From positions 1-64,000 of the forward strand of contig JASPKZ010008348.1 in NCBI GenBank assembly GCA_030220185.1: a stretch of DNA of 64,000 bases, written 5' to 3'. The stretch comes from Diploptera punctata. Taxonomy: Eukaryota; Arthropoda; Insecta; Blattodea; Blaberidae. Positions 44,955-56,100 of the stretch are shown in pieces. The notes under the pieces are model-generated. The model ran no database searches and was not told the origin of the DNA. It was given only the letters and a program-made list of their open reading frames with translations. Numbering within the stretch: position 1 is the stretch's first letter; each line of letters starts with the position of its first letter. The position numbers and the translations under genes are program-made.

Positions 44955-45405
44955 TCATCGGTTGATTAATGTCTTTGACATCGTCCGATTCCTAATAGCC
45001 AATTTTGTCGGTCCATCCAATCTCCTGGTTGTAGATGTTTTTCCTTCGTGTAGGCTATAAATATATTCCCTGACTCCAGGGGGTTTTTGGTCTTCCTCTG
45101 CCTCGTCTTCCCTCAGGTTTCCATTCCAAAACACATTTTGGTAGCCGATTCTCTTCCATTCGCTGGACATGTCCGTAGCATCTTAATTGCTGAGTTTAAA
45201 TATAATCTAAAATAGTGTCTTCAATCTTCATGTTCTCCCTTATAACTGAGTTTCTAATTTTTTCTCTTCTTGAAATTCTTGCTGCCCTTCGTGTAAAATC
45301 CATTTCCGTTGCCAGAAGATACTTATTTGTTTTTGTTGTTAATGGCCAAAGTTCTGCTCCATAAGTAATGATGCTTTTAACAATTGTATTATATATATTA
45401 TTTTT
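44955..45405 (-). pseudogene. LINE-4 C-terminal fragment, (GATA)n tail
   Basis: Minus strand: ..YGAELWPLTT at the 5' side, MSSEWKRIGYQNVFWNGNLR, LDGPTKLAIRNRTMSKTLIN-R-stop, then GATCTATCTATCTATT-type tail. Closely matched at 63035-63420. Confidence 0.75.
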
Positions 45406-45472
45406 AAAATTAATATAAAATTATAGAATATTCAGCTGAAAGGTCTGTCTCCTCAACTTAATTATCATTTAA

Positions 45473-45508
45473 CTGTAGCGCTTTCGGGACTTGTCCCATC
45501 ATCGGCAG
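45473..45508 (-). ncRNA. Hammerhead-ribozyme-like motif (left arm)
   Basis: Exact inverted counterpart of 45861-45896, same core and helices. Confidence 0.55.
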
Positions 45509-45860
45509 GATTCAAAACTGGTGTTTCACTGAAGATCTGGTAGAGGGGGTTACATGTATTGGGTTCGTTTTCGTTTATCAGGCTGTCGTTGTGAGCTGCT
45601 TTCATGATTTCCATTTCTTCGAGTACGTTTATCTTCGCTGGATTATTTTCTCTGTGCATTACTGTTAGGGTGTTTTCAATATTTAACATGCGATGTCCTT
45701 CATGGATAACGTGTTTTGTATAGCTTGATAGCGAAGATAAACGTACTCGAAGAGATGGAAATCATGAAAGCAGCTCACAACGACAGCCTGATAAACGAAA
45801 ACGAACCCAATACATGTAACCCCCTCTACCAGATCTTCAGTGAAACACCAGTTTTGAATC

Positions 45861-45896
45861 CTGCCGATGATGGGACAAGTCCCGAAAGCGCTACAG
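45861..45896 (+). ncRNA. Hammerhead-ribozyme-like motif (right arm)
   Basis: CTG | CCGATGA | T | GGGA CAAG TCCC | GAAA | GCGCTA | CAG. Helix I CTG/CAG, helix II GGGA/TCCC, GAAA, helix III palindrome AGCGCT, predicted cut after the CTA. The C4 position is C where the classic core has U. A mirror copy lies at 45473-45508 on the minus strand. Confidence 0.55.
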
Positions 45897-46212
45897 TTAA
45901 ATGATAATTAAGTTGAGGAGACGGACCTTTCAGGTGAATATTCTATAATTTTATATTAATTTTGAATACACCTCAACGGAACACATCATGAATCTTATAA
46001 AAGTTGATATATTATTTTTATTACTTATATTTTTATCCCACAATATTCCATTGAGGCAAGGAATTGCAATTTTTTCTTTATTGTTTCTATTTCTTATTTC
46101 CTCTTCATAACTTCCATTTTTTTTAATTTTAATCCATCATAAATCCAAATAAAAAAACGGAATAACACAATTTATTCGGAACATGCTAATTGCAAAGATA
46201 AAATTCCGACGA

Positions 46213-46313
46213 AAGTCAAATAAAAGAGTCCGCAAAAGCTTTAATTTGCCTCTTCAGCGACTGGCGCTCTACGGAAATACGCTTTTGCAGACTCTTGTCT
46301 TTGACTTTCCACC
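46213..46313. repeat. Small foldback / MITE-like hairpin
   Basis: About 30-bp inverted ends: GAAAGTCAAATAAAAGAGTC and (inverted right end) GAAAGTCAAAGACAAGAGTC, both continuing GCAAAAGC. About 100 bp in all. Confidence 0.65.
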
Positions 46314-46728
46314 AGGATAAATATTTTTTTTTTATATAGCGTTCTGCCATAGGGCTAAGTTATGCTTTGCAGCGTTACTAGGGAATTATAGGTGTGGTAG
46401 CTGACCGTTGCTTTCCACACCGGTGAAGGATGATGATGTCAAGAGACCACAGAGGTAAACTATAAATAAAATAAAAAATCCATGAAACAAAAAAAAATCT
46501 ATTTATTTCACTCAAGTGGTTAACAACGCTAAAGTCATAACTAAAAACTAACTCACTGGCACTATCAAACCCGTCGGTCCATGGCGAACTGACATAAGTT
46601 CTCCATACATCCCTATCCTGAGCTAATATTTTCCAAACATCCTCTTATAATCAATTTCCCTCAAATCATGGTTAATGTAATCCTCCCACCTCATTCTCGG
46701 TCTGCCAACTGGGCGTTTTCCCCTCTCG
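46310..46728. repeat. Local duplication, copy 2
   Basis: Second copy of 43728-44146, 2.6 kb away in the same orientation; breaks from copy 1 right after CCCCTCTCGTT. Confidence 0.88.
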
Positions 46729-46729
46729 T

Positions 46730-47345
46730 TGTCTTTGCAATTAGCAAGTTCCAAATTTGCGATACTACTTCATTTAAAATGGAAAATCTTGTTCCAAGGC
46801 TTCTTCGTCTTGCTGATGAGGACCAGAAGTCCGAAAACAACAGACGAACGATTGTAAGAACGACAAACTGGAAAAGAATATCCATGTCCATTTTGTGCAT
46901 CAAACTGATAAACGTCGGAGACCCGTCGGTCACCGCCCAAATGCAGAATTTACTCAAACTTTGAGCTTTGCACGGGTTTGGTGTCCGACAAAAGTTTTTC
47001 CTTCGAATTGAGAAATATAGCACAAACATGTAAGAATAAACGAATTTGTCTTACCCTTTGTTGTTCCATCTCTGTTTCGGCTTCACAATTTGCCTCTTCA
47101 GCTGGGAGTTTGCGACTAACAGCATGGTCAGTGCTACCTTAGACCAGAGTAGAGTTTGATAAACAATAAGCCACAATTTATTGTGAATAAGAGAGAAATA
47201 TATATGTTGATTTCAAAGTGTAGATCCTGTCATAAGTAAAATTTGTACTTGACAATAAAATTTTGCATATCTGGGATGCAATATGAAGAAGAAGAGGATG
47301 TAATTGCAAAAATATAAAAGTTTTAAAGAATTTTAAGGTTAATAA
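46730..47345. other. Unassigned; possible minus-strand exon near 47060-47110
   Basis: On the minus strand a short open stretch (AEEANCEAETEMEQQ) ends at a GTAAGA donor-like site near 47057. TTTGCCTCTTCAGC is shared with 46231. No family recognised. Confidence 0.3.
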
Positions 47346-47349
47346 ATTC

Positions 47350-47735
47350 TATCTTCAAGCCACAGTTAGTCCAAAAAAAACATTCAAGACTAAAAATGTA
47401 TGGTAGGGGCAAAGTATGGATGAAACAGAAGGATATATAGAGACTTAAATCTGCTGAAATGAGATACACACTACTAGATCATAAAAAATGAAGACAACTT
47501 AGAATAATTTCACACGGATCCTTTAGAAAACAAAATTTCTTATTATAAGTCAAGATGGATTCAACATGTTTATCGAATGCAGGATCACAGGATACCCAAG
47601 CAGATGTTAATCTATCACCCTGCAGGAAGAAGAAGAAGGACGTCCACTAAAAATACTTTTGGATGGTGTTTCTATTCAGGCCGAAACAGGTCAACAAATA
47701 ACTTAAATTCGTGAATAGACTATGATGATGATGAA
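47350..47735 (+). pseudogene. LINE-5 C-terminal fragment
   Basis: GGGGCAAAGTATGGATGAAA, GAAATGAGATACACACTACT, CAAGATGGATTCAACATGTT, CCTGCAGGAAGAAGAAG, GGTGTTTCTATTCAGGCCGA, tail ATGATGATGA. Inverted relative of 33900-34262. Confidence 0.7.
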
Positions 47736-47739
47736 ATAT

Positions 47740-48164
47740 ATTGATTTAAAAAATGTGAGAAATGCCTTAAAATGAAGTGAGAAGTTGAGCTCAAAGTACC
47801 TAAAATTACCATATTTATAACGTAAAATAAGTCCTTGTTCAGACGGTATAATCAACATATCACAAAAACTCGCTAACAAACAAATAAATGCTACACTAAT
47901 CTGGTGTACACTAACGTTCCCATTTTCTCACCCTAACTTACACAAACTTGCCCATCTATCACTAACTTGCCCATTTTCTCACCCTAACTTGCCCATCTTC
48001 TCACCCTAACTTACCCACTAATGTAGATGGACCCTTGGGATAGAATCCCCTTATATGTGAGTAAGCATGTTGTCAATTGCCTTTAGCTGTAACCTGTGTT
48101 ATTACACTGGCCAATATGACGGTATGGATGTATGAAAGGACATGCGTGCTTTCCTAGTGAGAGG
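47740..48164. other. Unassigned; short CCTAACTTGCCCAT repeats
   Basis: 47890-48020 repeats TCTCACCCTAACTTGCCCAT-like phrases three times and shares GTACACTAA words with the EFR3 intron 2 palindrome. No gene. Confidence 0.5.
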
Positions 48165-48480
48165 TTTCTCAACCAGACGAATTTAGTTACACTTATTTCC
48201 CTTCAGATGTCATGAATGGTATGTAGTCAACACACCGAGACATCTAACAGGCAACTAAGGTATTACTGGGATGATGAGGTCGGTAAATATTGCTTACAGG
48301 GCACTTTATTCAGGCTTAACGTTCTTTTATGACTCGAGACCCACGGCTTAAAACCCCTCCCGAAGGACTTGTTCCTTGATTTTTTTTCATCCTAAAAAAG
48401 TCCATCGACCCTGGCCGGGTTTAAACTCGCGACCCTCGGGACCAGAGGCGAGGAACATAACCACTAGACCACCGCAGCGG
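48165..48480 (-). mobile_element. SINE family A, near full
   Basis: Minus strand: CCGCTGCGGTGGTCTAGTGG, CGCGAGTTTAAACCCGGCC, AGTCCTTCGGGAGGGG, and the 3' half with TTAGATGTCTCGGTGTGTTG and AAATAAGTGTAACTAAATTC. Supports the SINE A consensus used above. Confidence 0.8.
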
Positions 48481-48604
48481 TTTTTAAATAAGTCTTATAA
48501 ATCTATATATCGTACATCCCCATGGTGCTCCCTTATAGGAGTTACTTTACCAAACTAATTCAGTCACTTATTTATTTACTCATAGTGTGAGCACTACTCA
48601 TTCG

Positions 48605-49345
48605 CGTGCGAGTGGCCGAATTCAAATATGTAAGAACTGGAATGAGGTGCACAAAGAAATTAAACATAGGCTCAATTCTGGAAATGCATGTTATTATGTA
48701 TTACAGCGACTCTTGACGTCCCAACTCCTTACATTAAACTGAAAATATATAAAACTGCTATTCTACCAGTTATATTATATGGATGTGAAACATGCACTCT
48801 TATTTTAAGGGAGGAGAAAGCATTACTCGTTTTTTATAACAAAGTTCTTACGTAAATTTTTGGACCAAAGAGATATGAACAGACAGATGAATGGAGAAGA
48901 CTACATAACAGTGAGCTACAAGATATTTATAGGAAACCAGATATAATAAGAACAGTTAAGTCTCGGAATGAAAGATTCGACAAAATAAATACTGTCTTAT
49001 TTTAATATAGGCCTAATTAAATTTAATAATTAAGTAAAAAAGCTTAATTTAATTAATTGGACGAAAATACTCTATAATGTTAATTTTATTAGTATGTTAT
49101 GTCAGACTGCGATGGGCAGGACATGTGGCACGAATTCGGAATGAAAGAGGTGCAAAGGAGCTTCTTATACGGAAAACGCCCTGTTGGTAGACAAAGAATG
49201 AGGTGGCAGAATAATATTAACTATGATTTGAGGTAAGTAGATTATACATGATAGATTGGAAAACAATAACTCCGGATACGGATGTATGGAGAGAATTTGT
49301 CCGCGCGGTCATGAATCTAAGGGTTCGATTGTGTCAGTGAGTTAG
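48605..49345 (+). pseudogene. RTE LINE 3' fragment
   Basis: GAGTGGCCGAATTCAAATAT to GTGTCAGTGAGTTAGTTA. A 135-bp AT-rich piece (about 48967-49105) interrupts it at GTTAAGTCTCG. Frameshifted. Confidence 0.78.
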
Positions 49346-49349
49346 TTAT

Positions 49350-50060
49350 AGTTTAAAATCCCTCTCCCGACGTATCGTGACGCTGTAGGGCTCAGATCGG
49401 CTTGTAGCATGTAAAAAAGTACCTATAGGAAGAGAGGTTAAACCAAATTAATGGAATAATAATAAAATATTGTATCTCAAGTGGCAACTGCGTTTTGTTA
49501 ATTTCTTTTGTTTGTGACTGTACTTTTTATGAGATCGATGTGGAGCGCTAGTAACTAAAAAATATATATATACATATATACTGTATTGTGGAACATTTTG
49601 GTTGAAACTGGGAAATAATTATATTAAAACGCAATAAAAAAGACAATATTTCGTGATTTAATCATTTCATTTACTCAATATAATTAAAAAAGTCTAGATT
49701 CTATATGATGTTTTATTTCGCGCATGCTTCCTTCAATTTCCAAAGTTGGTAGCTCCTTTCCGCTTATACCAGGGGAGTGAAGACCTAGCTGTGTAGCGGG
49801 TTGCATCAGGGAGCACGGAGGAGCAGCGATTTTCGGCAATTTAAGTCATTGTAATGCTTGGTTGTGTATTATGAATGCATATAATGTGCAAATACGAAAT
49901 TAAACATGGCCGATAGTTTAATAATCTGCGTGTATTCTTATTTGTCATACGTGATAAGTATTTTTAAATTTTATTGAACTGGGTTACCCAGGAATACGAC
50001 CTAATGACCTTATATGCATTTCAATGTCAACCGCTAAATTTAAAGTTGCCGGTACTTAAA
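49350..50060. other. EFR3 upstream region
   Basis: No repeat family recognised. 49740-49850 is slightly GC-richer (GGGGAGTGAAGACCTAGC, GGAGCACGGAGGAGCAGCG). No TATA box or initiator I can defend; a promoter here is only inferred from position. Confidence 0.35.
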
Positions 50061-50082
50061 ATGAAGTGTCGTGGAGAATAAA

Positions 50083-50170
50083 ATGGCATTTACACTAGCA
50101 AAATGTTGTTTCGATTCTGAACTTCCAGACGTGTTGGATTCTGTGGTACAAAAATGCACAGACCCTGGTT
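50083..50170 (+). CDS. EFR3 (rbo/stmA): EFR3 candidate first coding exon
   Basis: ATG at 50083 opens 29 codons plus one base (T), followed by donor GTAAGT at 50171. The T joins the GT that begins exon 2 to make a Cys codon, producing the run Cys-Cys-Cys-Gly-Cys-Cys before SALRPRY. The peptide (MAFTLAKCCFDSELPDVLDS...) is longer and less familiar than the very short N-termini of known EFR3 proteins. An ATG at 50061 starts a 6-codon upstream ORF ending at a TAA just before this start. Alternative: the true start lies in another upstream exon. No TATA box recognised upstream. Confidence 0.45.
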
Positions 50171-53100
50171 GTAAGTTTAGTTCAATATTAATTCATTTAA
50201 ATGTTATTGTAAAAATACCCATACTTATTTGTCATAGATGTCAAGTAAAAAACGTACGAGATATTCTTAATGCATAAGTTGACATTAGTGACACACTTCT
50301 TTCACTGCATATTAGATCTTATCATGTTCTTTACAGTTTCGAAAAATTAAGAATATTGCATTGGATAGTGGATTTAGTTGTTTCGGGATTAAAATATTCT
50401 GGATATAAGTGTTTGGCCAACATTATTTTATTTTAATCGTAGGGAATTTTATTTCAAACCTTGTAATTTTATTAATTCTCTGTATGTGAAATCAAAACGT
50501 GAGACATTTTAATGCGTTGGTTTGGTTATACTGGACTCAGTGCTTATTAGATCCTATGAACAGTTTCTAAACATTATAGTATAGGATCACTGTATCGAAT
50601 CATAAAACATATGAATCATATAAAAACTCCATGTGACCGACGACTCATTACAACCGGCGGTATTATGTTGAATTGTGGATGATTCTATTGCATCATACTT
50701 AATAAACACAAAACATTGATTTGAATTAAACACTTAAATAATGTAAACTTTATAGGAAAAATAATATTAATTATTTTATTCTCGTCCCCGGACTGAGTCG
50801 CTACACTATGTTAATGTGTCAAAACACATTACAAGTTCGTATATTTCGAATCACGTATCAAGGCAATGAATCGTAACATTCTATGAGAAATGGTTATGAT
50901 ATGAATAGTGTGGGGAACATTTAATGAGTTTAACCTTGATATTTATATATAATCATTCATAATTTTGATTTGTTTTATATTATAGTCATTTAATTTATTA
51001 TCAACGCTATCTTTTGTTCTCTTTTTGTGGCGGTAATGTGTACAAGTAAGTAAATTTGACAGAATGGGTGGGGACATTTTAACAATTTTGGAATGTTTTC
51101 TTATTATTCTGCAATGATATTATATTTTTTAAATAATACAATACTCTAAATTACAGGTTGTTGTGGATGTTGCTCGGCTTTACGTCCCCGTTACAAACGT
51201 CTAGTGGATAATATATTCCCAGTAAATCCACAGGTAAATTGAAATTTGATTTCGCTTGTTAGAATATGACCCTAATGAAAATAGCTCATAATTATATTCT
51301 GTGCCGGTATATTATTATTATTAATGTTATAATAATAAAGGTTATATGCGTTAAAGAATTTGATAGAATATTTAGTTGTGGTGCATTTTACTTTTTTGTA
51401 ATTGTACCTAATAAAAAAAGTTCCAGTCTCATTTGTGGTAAGTTACTAAATGGGATATCGTATGTATAAATCATTGTCAACAACCTTCTATGTATTTCCT
51501 CATAATCGTAAACTTTATACAGAGTTTAGAATACCTTTACATATGATTTCCCATATTACATTCTGATAATACTGTTGCTCTATGTACTTTTCCCATCTTT
51601 AATAATATTTAGCAATATTTTAAATGTTTTGTAACGATACTTATAAGTTTTTTTGTGCAATTATTAAATATTTATCTATGTACCCAATGATTTCTTCAAA
51701 CTTCTTCAGAACTGTTGTGTGCATGCGTGAACACGTAAAGAAACTTCCACTAGATGGTGGAGATATCTGTGAAATTGGAATGACCAACATTTGAAAATGT
51801 ATTTTAAAAATTGGATGTTGCCACACTTCATTTTGTTAAGGTTCCACTGTGACAAGTTAGTGTACATCAGATTAGTGTACACTTCAGTAAACAATATGCA
51901 TGTAATTTATTTTGTTAGGTTAGGAAGGGAGAAGTTGGTGTACATCCATTTCTTATAAACATGTTTGGGAATTTATTGCAAAGTTTGGTCATACCGATTT
52001 CATTCATATGTCTGCCATCTAGAGGAAGTTTAAGAGTTCATGCATGAACACTATGCACCTGTAGTACTTAGAACAATTCAGTTCAACAGTACATTACCTT
52101 TTTCTTCATTTTCCATAGTATATTCTTGTAATACTGTTACTCTATGTACTTCTTCTGTCTTTACTAACATTTTGTAATATTTTAAACTTTTTCAACAATA
52201 CTTTAACATTTTTTTACCATTTTTAGGTATTTATTTATGAGAAACACGGTAACATTATGACATTTTTAGACAATATTATGATACTCACTAGCTATTTTCT
52301 CTCCTCTTCCAATGTTGCCACCATCAACAACTCAATTACACTATTTTTGTTAGGTTAGTGCACATCAGATTAGTGTACAATTTAGTAAATATTATGCATG
52401 TAATTTATTTTAAGTTAGGAAGGGAGAAGTTAGTGTACATCCATTTCTATTAAACGTTTGGGAATTTATTTCGAAGGTTGGTGATACCGCACGTGCAGTC
52501 ATCTAGTGGCACCTCTATAAAGTGTCTGTCGGACTTCAAAGATATGTGGTTCCACTTAGTGACAGGTGTATAAACTCATGCGCATGCATATTGTTATTAT
52601 GTAGAACTTAAGAAAATATATTGGGAAAGGTAAAGTACTGTTTTTCCACTTACTGTTTACCAACCACAATTTGGAAGAAGTTTAGATTACGTCAACCAAT
52701 GAATTTTTCGAAAAAACAGTACTTACCTTATATTATTTTTAGTCTGGACATCTTAATATTAATATTGAGGTAAGATGTCCAGACTAAAAATAATATAATT
52801 AAAATAACCTCAAAATATAACTTCCTAAAATTAAATATTAGTACTTACCTTTCCCATTATATTTTCTAAGTCCTACAGAATAACAGTGCACATGCACATG
52901 AGTTTATAGAGCTGTCGCTAGGTGGAACCACATATCTTTGAAGTCCTACAGAAAGTTTATAGAGTTGTTGCTAGATGGCAGCATATGCAGTATAAACAAC
53001 CTTCAAAATTAATTTGCAAATGTATATTATAAGTGGATTTATACTAACTTCTTCCTTCCTAACCTAACAAAATAAATTACATGCATATTATTTAGTGAAG

Positions 53101-56100
53101 TGTACACTAATCTGATGTACACTAACCTAACAAAAATAGTGTAATTGAGTTGTTGGTTGCAACATTAGAAGAGGAGGGAAATAGCTAGTGGGTTTCAAAT
53201 TATTGTCTAAAAATGTAATGTTACCATGTTTCTCATAAATAAATAAATATATAAAAATTGTAAAATAATGTTATAAGCATCGTTGAAAAAGTTTAAAATA
53301 TTACAAAATGTTAGTAAAGACAGAAGAAGTACACAGAGTAACAACATCACAAAAATATACTATGGAAAATGAAGGGAAAGGTAATGTACTGTTGAACCTA
53401 GTAAGCAAACCTCTCCAGGCACTGTTGGTCATTTATTTTAGTTTGAAATGTCACCTTGTGTCATGTTTTAGGATGGGTTAGTGAAAAACAACATGGAGAA
53501 GCTAACATTTTACTCTCTGTCTTCTCCTGAGAAATTAGATAGAATCGGAGAGTATTTGTTTCAACGAGCAAGTAGAGACATCTACAGGCGAAGAAATGGG
53601 TAAGTTTATTACATTTTAGTAAATTAGAAGAAATGAAATATGACGAACTTACAACAGTTGGTAGATAAAGTGATCTCACTACAGGCCTCAGGAGACCCTT
53701 GGGATAGTAGAAGGTTAAGGCTCTCACTTTTTCTAGACAATTGACACTTGATGTCAGCTGGGTTATCAGCCCTGCGTGACGGCCGTTTTTACCCCAGAAC
53801 ATGTGTCTACTACTCATTTCAGTTAGAGGCTGAGTCGACCCCAAGGCCATGGTGTCACCAGAAGGTTTGGGTCAGTTTCAAAATCCTGACCCCATTGGGA
53901 CTCGAACCCTTGACCTCCTGGTTTGTTACGCACTGCCTTAACCACTGCGCTGCAGTGTACCCCCAGTTCATAGGTACCCAATATAAATATTAACTATTAC
54001 TGAAGTAAAATTTAAAATAAAATTCTTTCCACCTCACCTCATATCCTGTCTTCTAATTAGACCGGTTTCGTAACCTTAGTAGTTACATCTTCAGTAGTTA
54101 CATGACTAATGTTCTGTTGTCCAGGAGAAAACTGCTTCTTACTCCATCTGTTAGTGGACCGATGAATCTCCTAATCAAATCAACTTCCCCGGGAATTTCT
54201 AAATTGATTTGTTTTTCTTTCTTAGTTTTTTTGAACGTGGATTTTTTTCCCAAACAGTGAGCTCCTTAGGTTTCTCTACTTCTTTTATTAAACTAGCCCT
54301 TTTTTTCAGTTTGATGTTTTTCTACTGCTAATTTTTCCAATTCACCATTTTTGACATTCCTAAGATGTTCCTTTGTTGTGGTAAAATTTACTTAGGTGAA
54401 GAAAAAAAAATTAAAAACCAGAGTGAAGGAACATCTTAAGAACATAAAATTGTGATACAGGAGATTGAAATATGTTCCAGGTTTGTTGTGATAGCAATGG
54501 AAGCGATGGATCAGCTGCTGGTAGCGTGTCACGCCCAAACATTGAATCTTTTTGTAGAGAGCTTCCTGAAAATGGTGCAGAAACTTTTAGAATCCGTTGA
54601 TCCACAGTTGCAGATTCTGGCAACTCAGTCGGTACGTCAATTTGTCTTCCTTTATTTAAAACCTCTAAAATATTAAAATAAAATCTTTCAACAAGCCTTT
54701 TCTAGATTTTCTTTCTACCTTGTAAATTGGATTATAATGTTTTTGTATCAAATGACAATATACAAGAAAAATTAAATATATACAACCTAAGTGAGAAAAT
54801 AGAAGAGTATAAAGATGTCTGCGTTGCATGAATAACGAAAGAATCCTAGCTCTCATGAGAAACTACCATCTTGAAGGGATGTGGCATGCCTGAGGAAAAG
54901 ATCGTCGGTGTGCAAATATGATAATTAAGGCTCGGATGTTGAGTACCTATAAAAGACATTTAAAAAGACCTAAAAATACTTATTTTAGGAATTCTCACTA
55001 TGAGGTATATTCATTAAGGTAGAATTTTTTTATCACTCACCTCATATTGTTGTTCTTATTTGACTAAAACTAGTTTTGGAACATAGTTTATGTTCCATCC
55101 TCAGCATCGTCATGACCGTTGTTCTGTCATCTTGAAGAGCTGTCCTTCGCTCCTTCCATTGGCCAACTGAAAAACCTCGAAACCAGGTCATTCTCACCAG
55201 GAATTTCTAAGTTCATCAATTTCTTCTTTTCGCTCTTTTGAATGTAGATCTTTTCCAAAACAGTAAGTTCTTTTGGTTTTTCTATTTGTTTTAATAATTT
55301 AGCTTCTTTCTCGATAAGATGTTTTTCAGACCATGCATGGGCAACCACTGCAGATTTTTCTACTTTCCCTTTCTTGACTTTCCTGAGATGTTCTTTCACT
55401 CTAGTTTTCAAATTTCTCTTAGTTTTTTCTATGTAGAATTTCTCACATTCTTCACATTTAATCTCATAAATCCTACATAGCAAAAACTAAGACAAATTTA
55501 AAAACTACTGTGAAAGAACATCTCAGGAATGTCAAGAAAGGCAAAGTAGAAAAATCTGCAGTGGCTGCCCATGCATGGTCTGAAAAACATCTTATCGAAA
55601 AAAGAAGCTAAATTATTAAAACAAATAGAAAAACGAAAAGAACTTACTGTTTGGGAAAAGATCTACATTCAAAAGAGTGAAAAGAACAAATTGATGAACT
55701 TTGAAATTCCCGGTGAGAATGACCTGGTTTCGAGGCTTTTCAGTCGGCCAATGGAAGGAGCGAAGGACAGCTCTTCAAGATGGCAGAACAACGGTCGTTC
55801 GATACTGAGGATGGAACAGAAACTATGTTATGAAACTAGTTTATAGTCAACTAAGAAGAACAATATGAGGTGAGTGATAAAAAAAATTCTATCCTAACCT
55901 AAGAATATCCTAAAAAAGACCTAAAAACTGGAAAGGACATAAAAAATGTTGCTGTTGCTAACAAATGAATAAGGACAAAAGACAACCTTGCTGCCTTTAC
56001 CCTCTGCTCGAGGTAATTTTCACAAAGTGGCAACTTCTTAGAAAATTTGAAGTTGAAATACAATAGTTCAGGCGGTCAGTAGGCTGGTGGTTAAAAATAA

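Larger units (their letters stand above)
45406..45963. mobile_element. Penelope-like inverted-repeat element (234-bp arms)
   Basis: Arms 45406-45639 and 45730-45963 are equal in length and near-identical inverted copies; spacer 90 bp. Minus-strand reading gives the C-terminus of a Penelope-like protein (INVLEEMEIMKAAHNDSLIN, ...TSPESATVK-stop). Each arm holds a hammerhead-like motif (45473-45508 minus, 45861-45896 plus). It sits in a LINE-4 remnant. Confidence 0.75.

Noticed and set aside
45465..45904. Two near-identical small proteins on opposite strands
   Set aside because: They are the two arms of one inverted-repeat element, not paired genes.
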